Part shown: positions 1-5,015 of the stretch, piece after piece
How the letters are laid out: every line of letters begins with the position of its first letter
Numbering within the stretch: the stretch's first letter is position 1
Assembly (NCBI GenBank): GCA_021414185.1
Contig: JAIOOZ010000239.1
Coordinates: 1 to 5,015, forward strand
Direction of reading: 5' to 3'
DNA length: 5,015 nucleotides
Origin: Betaproteobacteria bacterium
Lineage (GTDB): Bacteria; Pseudomonadota; Gammaproteobacteria; Burkholderiales; SG8-41
Program-made: the position numbers and the translations under genes
Notes under the pieces: model-generated
Seen by the model: only the letters and a program-made list of their open reading frames with translations
Told to the model about the DNA's origin: nothing
Databases searched by the model: none

Positions 1-162
1 GGTAAGCAGCGCGGCTGCGGCCATCATTTCGCCCAGCAGCGCGCGCACCGCGGGCGGGTAGTCGTGGCGCTCGAGCACCGCGCGCCAGGTGGATGCGAGA
101 TGCACGATCTCGCCGCGCACCGGCGCGTGCTCGAACAGGAAGCGCTGAATGGTGTCGGTCAT
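1..162 (-). CDS. hslO: Hsp33 redox-regulated chaperone, N-terminal part (runs off left edge)
   Basis: Hsp33 is a cytoplasmic holdase chaperone switched on by oxidation: four C-terminal cysteines release zinc and form disulfides, and the protein then binds unfolding clients. Only the first 54 residues lie here, so the zinc-binding cysteines cannot be checked. The translation begins MTDTIQRFLFEHAPVRGEIV and continues with a TWRAVLERHDYPPAVRALLGE segment and an alanine-rich EMMAAAALLT stretch. This matches the start of Hsp33 proteins (RFLFE, VRGE, HDYP, LLGE). The ATG at 162-160 fits the family start exactly. No Shine-Dalgarno sequence precedes it: the bases just upstream are pyrimidine-rich and belong to an inverted repeat whose near arm ends 12 bases from the start codon. 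It follows the glycosyltransferase gene on the same strand after 92 bases. Co-transcription is possible but not shown. Family assignment is from recognition of the N-terminus only. Confidence 0.9.
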   Translation of the reverse strand, partial: MTDTIQRFLFEHAPVRGEIVHLASTWRAVLERHDYPPAVRALLGEMMAAAALLT

Positions 163-167
163 GGTTC

Positions 168-256
168 AGGATTGAGGATTGAGGATCGAGGATACAGATT
201 TCAGGATGTAGGTAGTGCCGCTTTTCCTCAATCCCCAATCCTCGATCCTCAATCCT
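168..256. repeat. 7-base tandem repeat arranged as an inverted repeat
   Basis: On the plus strand, 168-195 reads as four heptamers: AGGATTG, AGGATTG, AGGATCG, AGGATAC. On the minus strand, 256 down to 222 reads AGGATTG, AGGATCG, AGGATTG, GGGATTG, AGGAAAA. The two blocks face each other. Positions 175-193 and 238-256 are a perfect 19-base inverted repeat (AGGATTGAGGATCGAGGAT) separated by 44 bases. The outer arm covers two bases of the TAG stop (257-255) of the glycosyltransferase gene; the other lies just upstream of the hslO start. The RNA could form a long hairpin, but no T run follows, so it is not a standard terminator. It resembles a small dispersed intergenic repeat; copies elsewhere cannot be seen from here. 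Confidence 0.85.
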
Positions 257-1910
257 ATTTCTTGCTGCGTTGATATAGCCGGTAGCTTTCGAACTTGTCG
301 CCGGCGCGCGCGCCTTCCCAGATTTTTTGCCAGGGGCCGAGCGGCACGTGTTCTTCGCTCGCCACGCCCTGCACCAGGGTGAAATCGCAGTCGTCGCGCT
401 TGCGCTGCGGTGCATCGAGGCGCCAGGTGACGATGTTGGCGAAGTAATGCAGCATGGCGCGCTGCGGCTCGCCGAGATTGAGGCTCGCAATGCAGACGTA
501 TTTCGGCGGCAGCGATTTCTGCATGTCCGCGATCATCCCGCGATAGCTTTTGCCGACATCGATCCAGCTCACGAACAGGATCCCCAGCAGCCCCCAGATC
601 ATCGTCATGGTGGCGGCCCACGCGATCACCGGGCGGTCGCGGCTTTTCTTGAGGCGGATGAGCAGCACGATCCAGCCGCCGGTGTAGAGCGCGCCCAGCA
701 CGAACGGCAGCCATTTGAATCCCGTTGCGTAGCCTGGCTGCAGGTCGAGCAGATGATCGTGGAGTTTCGGCGGTATGCTCAGTTCGAGTGCGCCCCAGTA
801 GAACCATGCGACGATCAGGAAGACGGCGCCGCCCATAACGCTGAACCAGTACATCAGGTTGGCGGCGCCGCGCCGCAGCGTATCGGCCGCAGGGGTGGCG
901 AGCAGCGCGAGCGGCAGCACCAGCGGTAGCGCGTAGAGTTCGCGCGCGTCGGCCGAAGCGCTCAACACCACGAAGATGACGGCGAAGCTGGTCAGCGGCA
1001 AAGCGAAGGTCGGCGCCAGCAGGCTCTTGAAGCGCGCGCGCCAAACCGCCCAAGCCGCGAGCGGCAGCGCCGGCAGCGCGTACCACGGCAGGATGCGCAG
1101 ATAGTGCGCCGAGTCGGCGGTCGGGCCGATGTCGTTGCTGCCGAGAAAGCGGCCGAAGTTATTCACGATCAGCCATTCGTGAAACAGCGCGGGTGACTTG
1201 TTGTAGAGCGCGAGCGGCCAGATCAATAACCACGGCGCGCAGGCGAGCGCCGCCACGGCGAGGCAAACCGCGTAATTGCGATTGCGCCAGGCCGCAAACA
1301 GCGGCAGCAGCATAGCGATGATGCCGAACACGCCGGGCGCCAGCAGTCCCTTGGACATGAAGCCGATGCCGACACCGGTGCCCAGCCAGAAGCCGCCGGC
1401 TGCTGGGCGCCGCAATGCGAGCGCGAAGCCGTAAAAGCCCGCGGCGAATCCGGTCAGCAGCGAAATGTCGGTGACCAGTTGATGGCTGCGGATCAGGATG
1501 CCCAGGCAGCCCATCAGCATCAGCGCCGCCAGCCAGCCCCGGTTCACGCCGTAGAGTTCGCGCGCCGCGCCCGCGATGAAGGCGAAAGTGCACGCCATGT
1601 AGAGACCGGTGGTGAGACGCGCCGCATCGTGCAGCGCCAGCGGCGGCGACAGCAGGGAAGCGAGCGCCGCGGCGCTCAGGTAAAACAGCGGCGGCTTTTC
1701 CATGAACGGTTCGTGCGCCAGCATGGGCACGATCCAGTCGCCGTCTTTGAGCAGGCTGTAGACCAGCCCGAACGTATAGGCTTCGTCGGGTTTCCACGGG
1801 TCGTGGCCGACGAGCCCGGGCAGTATCCACGCCGCGGCGAGCACCCAGATCCAGATGTATGCGATCGTCGGCTGGCCGGCGGCTGGCGGGGCCGCGCTAG
1901 GAGACATCAT
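255..1910 (-). CDS. ArnT-like (GT-C fold) membrane glycosyltransferase
   Basis: This is a 551-residue polytopic inner-membrane protein of the ArnT/PMT glycosyltransferase group. These enzymes take a sugar from a polyprenyl-phosphate donor and transfer it on the periplasmic side, in ArnT to lipid A. Seen here: a first membrane helix near residues 17-34, then HDPWKPDEAYTFGLV (36-50) with the acidic loop-1 residues D37 and D42-E43 typical of the fold, then DGDWIVPML and EKPPLFYL (71-78). SKGLLAP (186-192) and NNFGRFLG (250-257) are further family-like motifs. About ten more hydrophobic segments reach residue 450, followed by a roughly 100-residue soluble tail. Length equals that of typical ArnT (about 550). 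The ATG at 1910 is used because an in-frame TAA lies five codons upstream; a second ATG follows immediately, and the Shine-Dalgarno signal is weak. It lies 41 bases after the Kdo hydroxylase gene. The sugar is unknown. 4-amino-arabinose or another LPS sugar is plausible, so I give no symbol. Confidence 0.85.
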   Translation of the reverse strand: MMSPSAAPPAAGQPTIAYIWIWVLAAAWILPGLVGHDPWKPDEAYTFGLVYSLLKDGDWIVPMLAHEPFMEKPPLFYLSAAALASLLSPPLALHDAARLTTGLYMACTFAFIAGAARELYGVNRGWLAALMLMGCLGILIRSHQLVTDISLLTGFAAGFYGFALALRRPAAGGFWLGTGVGIGFMSKGLLAPGVFGIIAMLLPLFAAWRNRNYAVCLAVAALACAPWLLIWPLALYNKSPALFHEWLIVNNFGRFLGSNDIGPTADSAHYLRILPWYALPALPLAAWAVWRARFKSLLAPTFALPLTSFAVIFVVLSASADARELYALPLVLPLALLATPAADTLRRGAANLMYWFSVMGGAVFLIVAWFYWGALELSIPPKLHDHLLDLQPGYATGFKWLPFVLGALYTGGWIVLLIRLKKSRDRPVIAWAATMTMIWGLLGILFVSWIDVGKSYRGMIADMQKSLPPKYVCIASLNLGEPQRAMLHYFANIVTWRLDAPQRKRDDCDFTLVQGVASEEHVPLGPWQKIWEGARAGDKFESYRLYQRSKK

Positions 1911-1951
1911 CGGCTTGCACGGTTATGGTAATGGTCGGCACAGGGCGCAGT

Positions 1952-2830
1952 TTACGCGAGCCGGCGCCGATAAATCTGCTCGAGGATGCGCAGGGGCGCA
2001 TAGCGCTCGTCCTGCATCGCCGCGACCGGCAGGTAAAACGTCTGCTCGAGCAGAAACTGGCCCGCCAGCGCCGCGTGCATCACGCGGTCGGTGAAGACCA
2101 GCCACGTCGTCTGCGCCGGAAATTCGAAATGCGTGCGCGGCGTTGCCTGCTGGTAGCCGTCGTCGAGCTTGGCCTTGTCGTGCAGGTTGAGCATGACATG
2201 ATCGTAGGCGCTGCGTCGCCCCTTGGTGATGCCGAGCTTTTCCAGCAGCCACGCGCTGCCCGGCACTTGCGGCGGCACGCGCGCGGCGAACTTGCCGGCC
2301 ATCGCGTCGAATGGCTCGCCGATTTCCCACACCCGCGGCTCGTTGCGCGGATTGATATTGGAGAACACGCGCAGGATGCGCAGACCCTGGTTGGGGCGTG
2401 ATGCAAAGGCGTCGACGTGCAGCCGCGTGTCGTCTTTTTTGCGCGAAGTCTCGCGCCCGCGCGTTTCGACCGGCCGGAAGCTGGTGAGGCCGTACTTGAG
2501 ATGCTGCCCATAGTGCGGACACAGGTTCAAGATGAGTTGCTGCGCGTGGCTCGCGTAGCGCGCGATCATTGCTGAAAGTTGTTCGCGGTCGGCGCCGTCG
2601 GCCGACGTGTGCGCGAGCGTGCTTGAGCGCGGATCGTAACTCACGTTTTTCGCGCCGCGGGCGAGCCATTGCGGCGACAGGAAACGCTGCTCTTCCGCGG
2701 CGAGCGCAAATTTCAACTGCGGCAGGAACAGTACGTTGCCGGCTTCGAGATCGCGCGTGGCGGCGGCCGCGGCGGCGGGGGCGAGCGGCGCCTCCCAGCG
2801 CGCGGCATCGAGAGTGATGATGGGGCTCAT
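1952..2830 (-). CDS. kdoO: Kdo 3-hydroxylase (Fe(II)/2-oxoglutarate dioxygenase)
   Basis: KdoO enzymes hydroxylate carbon 3 of the Kdo residue of lipid A precursors, using Fe(II), O2 and 2-oxoglutarate, to give Ko, which makes the inner-core linkage more acid-stable. The 292-residue protein shows the expected iron-binding facial triad: the HxD motif in RLHVDAF (H138, D140) and a distal histidine in DRVMHAALAGQFLLEQTFYL (H252). Around these lie RPNQGLRILRVFSNINP (145-161) and RVWEIGEPFDAMA (166-178), which I recognise from the Kdo hydroxylase family. No signal peptide or membrane segment is visible, so it acts in the cytoplasm or at the inner face of the membrane. Its ATG (2830) is only 3 bases from the TAA of the upstream protease gene (2836-2834), with a weak GGAA upstream, which suggests translational coupling. 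The next gene encodes an ArnT-like transferase, which supports an LPS role. Activity is inferred, not shown. Confidence 0.88.
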   Translation of the reverse strand: MSPIITLDAARWEAPLAPAAAAAATRDLEAGNVLFLPQLKFALAAEEQRFLSPQWLARGAKNVSYDPRSSTLAHTSADGADREQLSAMIARYASHAQQLILNLCPHYGQHLKYGLTSFRPVETRGRETSRKKDDTRLHVDAFASRPNQGLRILRVFSNINPRNEPRVWEIGEPFDAMAGKFAARVPPQVPGSAWLLEKLGITKGRRSAYDHVMLNLHDKAKLDDGYQQATPRTHFEFPAQTTWLVFTDRVMHAALAGQFLLEQTFYLPVAAMQDERYAPLRILEQIYRRRLA

Positions 2831-2833
2831 TAT

Positions 2834-4276
2834 TTATTCCACGATCTTCAGCGCCTGCCCCGCGGCCGGTTCGCCATTCGGATACAGGCCGTTCAACAGG
2901 CGCAGGTACGATACCGCATTCTTGCCCAGGGGTGAGGAGCGCGCGAGTTCAGCAAATGTCGCGCCCGGCGGCGCGTTGATGACGCGCAGCGTCAGCGGCC
3001 GCGCTGAGTTGCGTTCCGTTTCGCTCATGGCGTGAAAGCTCGTAATCGTAGCATTGATCGCCGCCAGCGCCTGCTGCATGGCGCCTTCCGTTTTTGCCTG
3101 GCCGCCAATCAGGTACGCGCTCTTGCCGAGAAACACGACGGCGGCGCGCGTGGGCAGCCCGCGGATGCTCGTGGTGGCGATGGCGGCAGGCAGGCCGTTG
3201 ATGGTGGTGGAGGTGATTTCGCGCGCGTTGCCGATCTGTTTGCGCAGGATGTCGGCGGGCGCGCCCTGCGCGCGGCCGGCCAGGCGCATTTCGATCATGG
3301 CGTCGCCGCCGCGGTTGCTGGCCGACACGCTGTCGGGCTTGTTGCTGATGCGCCAGGTGTCGGGGAATTTGAGGACGAGCCCGAGTTCGCGGTGGTAGAA
3401 AGTGAAGTTGCGCACGAAGCCCTGGCTTTCGCTGTAGCCGAACGGGACCTTGTCGATCATGCGCAGGAATTCTTCCTGGTTGACGCGCCCGCTGCCAGCC
3501 AGCTTGCCGGCTTCGCCCACCACCTCCTGCAGCCGCTGGTCGGCGTCGGGGTGCGAGGCGAACACACCGTGATAGCTGCGCGGCTGGCGGCCTTCGGCTT
3601 GCGCGACTTCGGCGTCGAACAGCTCCTGGTTCTTGAGCACGCCGATGACCTTGATCATCGCCTGCGGATCGTAACCGGTGCGATACAGGTACTCAGCGCC
3701 CAGCTTGTCGGCTTCGAGTTCGTGCTCGCGGCCATAGCCCGACAGCAGCACGTTGCCGAGCAGACTGATGGCGGTATCGCCCGCCTGGTTGCGCAGCGCC
3801 GGCACGAAAATTCCGACCAGCGTCGCGCCCACGCCGGCGGCGGTCGCGGCACTCATCTGCTGCACGCCGTGCCGCGCGGTCACGTGTCCGGTCTCGTGCC
3901 CGAGCACGGCGGCGAGTTCGGCTTCCGAGTTGAGATAAGCGAGGATGCCGCGCGTGACATAGATATAGCCGCCGGGCAGCGCGAACGCGTTGATCTCGGG
4001 GGAGTCGACGACCACGTAAGTGTATTGCAGTTGCGGGCGATGGCTGGCGCGGCCCAGCCGCTGGCCGACTTCGTTCACGTACTGTTGCAGCGCCTTGTTG
4101 TCGTAGACGCCGTACTCCTGGCGCACCTTGACGTCTTCCTGGCGGCCGGTCTGGACTTCCTGCGCTTCCGACATGGTGACGAAATTGGCGCGTCCGGACA
4201 CCGGGTTTTGCGCGCAATTGGCGAGCGCGAGTGTCAGCGGCAGCGCCGTCAATGCGGCAAGCGTTCTCGATTTCAT
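2834..4276 (-). CDS. M48-family zinc metalloprotease, predicted lipoprotein
   Basis: This is a 480-residue predicted periplasmic zinc protease. The N-terminus is a lipoprotein signal (MKSRTLAALTALPLTLALAN then C21; lipobox LANC), so the mature protein should be lipid-anchored. The next residue is Ala, which favours the outer membrane. The M48 catalytic domain covers about 35-260. NAFALPGGYIYVTRGIL (96-112) precedes the zinc motif HETGH (127-131), and the third ligand is predicted as E186 in the ELEAD motif. FASHPDADQRL (239-249) is the usual family substrate-domain motif. After this, residues about 285-415 form a separate domain (FYHRELGLVLKFPDTWRI) and 426-480 resemble a LysM-like end (LRLLNGL, GQALKIVE). 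There are no obvious TPR repeats, unlike BepA, so LoiP/YcaL-type or YggG-like proteases are closer in kind. No Shine-Dalgarno sequence is seen before the ATG. It is the first gene of the minus-strand cluster. The substrate is unknown. Confidence 0.9.
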   Translation of the reverse strand: MKSRTLAALTALPLTLALANCAQNPVSGRANFVTMSEAQEVQTGRQEDVKVRQEYGVYDNKALQQYVNEVGQRLGRASHRPQLQYTYVVVDSPEINAFALPGGYIYVTRGILAYLNSEAELAAVLGHETGHVTARHGVQQMSAATAAGVGATLVGIFVPALRNQAGDTAISLLGNVLLSGYGREHELEADKLGAEYLYRTGYDPQAMIKVIGVLKNQELFDAEVAQAEGRQPRSYHGVFASHPDADQRLQEVVGEAGKLAGSGRVNQEEFLRMIDKVPFGYSESQGFVRNFTFYHRELGLVLKFPDTWRISNKPDSVSASNRGGDAMIEMRLAGRAQGAPADILRKQIGNAREITSTTINGLPAAIATTSIRGLPTRAAVVFLGKSAYLIGGQAKTEGAMQQALAAINATITSFHAMSETERNSARPLTLRVINAPPGATFAELARSSPLGKNAVSYLRLLNGLYPNGEPAAGQALKIVE

Positions 4277-4283
4277 GGACGCG

Positions 4284-4289
4284 ATTTTA
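4284..4289 (-). promoter_or_regulatory. Possible sigma-70 -10 box for the minus-strand cluster
   Basis: Read on the minus strand, 4289-4284 is TAAAAT, close to the TATAAT consensus, and it ends 7 bases before the ATG of the M48 gene. The hexamer 17 bases upstream (4312-4307, TAGTCC) matches only three of six positions of TTGACA. If used, transcription would begin at or next to the A of the start codon, giving a leaderless message. That would fit the absence of a Shine-Dalgarno sequence. The evidence is one short hexamer, so the call is tentative. Confidence 0.3.
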
Positions 4290-4329
4290 ACGGTTGAGTT
4301 GGCAAAGGACTACCCGCGCGCCCGATTCG

Positions 4330-4344
4330 AGTGCGCAGCGCACT
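4330..4344. repeat. Perfect palindrome AGTGCGC-A-GCGCACT
   Basis: Seven bases on each side of a central A (4337) are perfect inverted copies. The palindrome sits in the divergent intergenic region, and its right half is shared with the NtrC-like dyad at 4339-4355. It could be a second operator that competes with that site, or a chance product of the GC-rich alternating sequence. The regulator is unknown. Confidence 0.4.
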
Positions 4345-4355
4345 AATAACGTGCG
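4339..4355. promoter_or_regulatory. Putative NtrC enhancer site 1
   Basis: CGCACTAATAACGTGCG has the GCAC-N7-GTGC layout of the known NtrC consensus (TGCACC-N5-GGTGCA), with perfect five-base arms and an AT-rich centre. Its centre (4347) lies about 144 bases upstream of the predicted sigma-54 start, within the normal range for an NtrC enhancer. The call rests on the match to the consensus and on the position relative to the sigma-54 element and the nitrate-type gene. Confidence 0.5.
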
Positions 4356-4390
4356 GCGGCGCCTGCAACGGCAGCGGAACGTGGGTGTTG

Positions 4391-4407
4391 CGAACTTCGT
4401 CGGTGCG
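4391..4407. promoter_or_regulatory. Putative NtrC enhancer site 2 (one arm mismatch)
   Basis: CGAACTTCGTCGGTGCG matches the same CGCAC-N7-GTGCG dyad with one mismatch (A for C in the left arm). Its centre (4399) is 52 bases from that of site 1, about five DNA turns, so both would lie on the same face of the helix, as tandem NtrC sites often do. It is weaker than site 1 and its credibility depends on it. Confidence 0.35.
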
Positions 4408-4464
4408 TCGATTCATCAATAAAAACAGATTGCTGATGTGCTGTTCGCGTACGGTGCGCGGCAC

Positions 4465-4480
4465 TGGTATGCATCCTGCT
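4465..4480 (+). promoter_or_regulatory. Sigma-54 (RpoN) -24/-12 promoter
   Basis: TGGTATGCATCCTGCT matches the sigma-54 consensus TGGYAYR-N4-TTGCW at every defined base except one (C for the first T of TTGC). The invariant GG (4466-4467) and GC (4478-4479) are present with the required 10-base separation. The start of transcription would fall near 4491, leaving a leader of about 25 bases before the ATG at 4516. Sigma-54 with NtrC is the usual control for nitrate-assimilation genes in proteobacteria, which agrees with the downstream product. Confidence 0.7.
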
Positions 4481-4505
4481 GATAACCGGACGATTAAACT
4501 TCAGC

Positions 4506-4509
4506 GGAG
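4506..4509 (+). promoter_or_regulatory. Shine-Dalgarno sequence of the nitrate-type binding protein gene
   Basis: GGAG lies six bases before the ATG at 4516, a normal strength and spacing. It fixes this ATG as the start, although the Tat motif lies 64 codons further in and might otherwise tempt one to choose a later start. Confidence 0.75.
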
Positions 4510-4515
4510 ACACCC

Positions 4516-5015
4516 ATGTCCGGTTTCAAGAACCCCTACGATCCGAATATCAAGTTGTCGCGTGGCTGCGGCTGCGGCCGGCATACCACGCAGGCGGAGC
4601 ACGATGCGGCGGTTGAAACCGACCAGTTGGCGAGCGGCAGCGAGGCTCTGCACTCGCGCGTCGTCGAGTCCGCCGTGATGCGCGCGCTGTTTCCGCAGGA
4701 CGAGCTGCGCCGGCGTTTCCTGCGCGCAGTGGGCGCCGGCACCGCGCTGTCGGCGATTTCGACGTTTTTCCCGCTCGGCATGGCGAAGGAAGCTTTCGCG
4801 CAGGTGGGCAACCTCGAAAAGCAGTCGGTGAAAATCGGCTTCATCCCGATCACCTGCGCAACCCCCATCATCATGTCGCTGCCGATGGGTTTTTACGCGC
4901 GCCAGGGCTTGAATGTGGACGTCGTCAAAACCGCCGGCTGGGCGGTGATACGCGACAAGACGCTCAACAAGGAATACGACGCCGCGCACATGCTGTCGCC
5001 GATGCCGCTGGCGAT
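4516..5015 (+). CDS. nrtA: CmpA/NrtA-family nitrate-type ABC transporter substrate-binding protein, N-terminal part (runs off right edge)
   Basis: NrtA proteins bind nitrate (nitrite or, in CmpA, bicarbonate) outside the inner membrane and hand it to an ABC importer. The first 166 residues are present. The mature-domain start, VKIGFIPITCATPIIMSLPM (105-124), followed by GFYARQGLNVDVVKTAGWAV and YDAAHMLSPMPLA, is characteristic of the CmpA/NrtA family. A Tat-type signal is visible: RRRFLRA (65-71), a hydrophobic stretch (71-89) and a possible cleavage site after AFA (93-95). This implies export in folded form. Before it lies a 64-residue extension with a Cys/His cluster, RGCGCGRH (16-23), plus H29, an unusually long n-region. 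The upstream sigma-54 promoter and NtrC-like sites support nitrogen control. Permease, ATPase and reductase genes would be expected beyond the right edge. The ligand is inferred from the family and promoter; the symbol is therefore provisional. Confidence 0.85.
   Translation, partial: MSGFKNPYDPNIKLSRGCGCGRHTTQAEHDAAVETDQLASGSEALHSRVVESAVMRALFPQDELRRRFLRAVGAGTALSAISTFFPLGMAKEAFAQVGNLEKQSVKIGFIPITCATPIIMSLPMGFYARQGLNVDVVKTAGWAVIRDKTLNKEYDAAHMLSPMPLA

Noticed and set aside
168..256. Intrinsic terminator between the glycosyltransferase gene and hslO
   Set aside because: The hairpin has a 44-base loop and AT-containing arms, and no T run follows on the minus strand.
327..929. 200-codon plus-strand open frame opposite the glycosyltransferase
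   Set aside because: It is antisense to a membrane protein with clear family motifs, and its translation is rich in H, R, Q and E without recognisable domains.
1923..2669. 248-codon minus-strand open frame overlapping the Kdo hydroxylase in another frame
   Set aside because: Its translation is arginine/alanine-rich and without motifs, while the overlapping frame has the HxD and distal His of a dioxygenase.
3032..4297. 421-codon open frame on the plus strand, antisense to the M48 protease
   Set aside because: It is a by-product of strong GC third-position bias opposite a well-supported gene. The translation is low-complexity (rich in A, R, V, H) and matches no family I know.
4413..4428. IHF site between the NtrC-like sites and the sigma-54 promoter
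   Set aside because: The position is right and ATCAA is present, but the TTR half of the IHF consensus is not matched, so I note only an AT-rich patch.
4491..4515. NasR/ANTAR-type antitermination leader before the nitrate-type gene
   Set aside because: The predicted leader from the sigma-54 start is only about 25 bases, too short for two hairpins and a terminator.
4501..4989. 162-codon minus-strand open frame opposite the NrtA-like gene
   Set aside because: The plus-strand frame has an SD, a Tat signal and characteristic NrtA sequence; the antisense frame has none of these.

Overview
The window looks like chromosomal DNA of a GC-rich betaproteobacterium (Burkholderiales or Nitrosomonadales type). 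The evidence is the strong G/C third-position bias, a Kdo hydroxylase of the kind known from Burkholderia, an Hsp33 start typical of the group, and a nitrate-type ABC transporter binding protein with a Tat signal. Genus cannot be named from sequence alone. I see no phage, insertion sequence, CRISPR array, tRNA or rRNA.

Layout: positions 1-4276 carry four genes all read on the minus strand. In transcription order they are an M48-family metalloprotease lipoprotein (4276 to 2834), a Kdo 3-hydroxylase (2830 to 1952), an ArnT-like membrane glycosyltransferase (1910 to 255) and the start of hslO/Hsp33 (162 to the window edge). The first two are 3 bases apart and the third follows after 41 bases, so they are probably one operon. 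The 92-base gap before hslO holds a 7-base tandem repeat arranged as an inverted repeat, which overlaps the glycosyltransferase stop codon.

Positions 4277-4515 (239 bases) form a divergent promoter region. On the plus strand I read a good sigma-54 (-24/-12) element at 4465-4480. Upstream of it are two NtrC-like dyads centred at about 4347 and 4399, 52 bases apart or about five helical turns, at about -144 and -92 from the predicted start. A clear Shine-Dalgarno sequence precedes the plus-strand gene at 4516, a CmpA/NrtA-family substrate-binding protein that runs off the right edge. Promoter and product agree: a nitrogen-control promoter driving a nitrate-uptake gene.

Working together (inference): the minus-strand cluster appears devoted to the outer envelope. 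The Kdo hydroxylase converts Kdo to Ko in the LPS inner core, the ArnT-like enzyme adds a sugar from a polyprenyl carrier on the periplasmic side, and the M48 lipoprotein may serve outer-membrane quality control. hslO is a redox chaperone and probably only a neighbour. No stretch longer than 300 bases lacks a gene.
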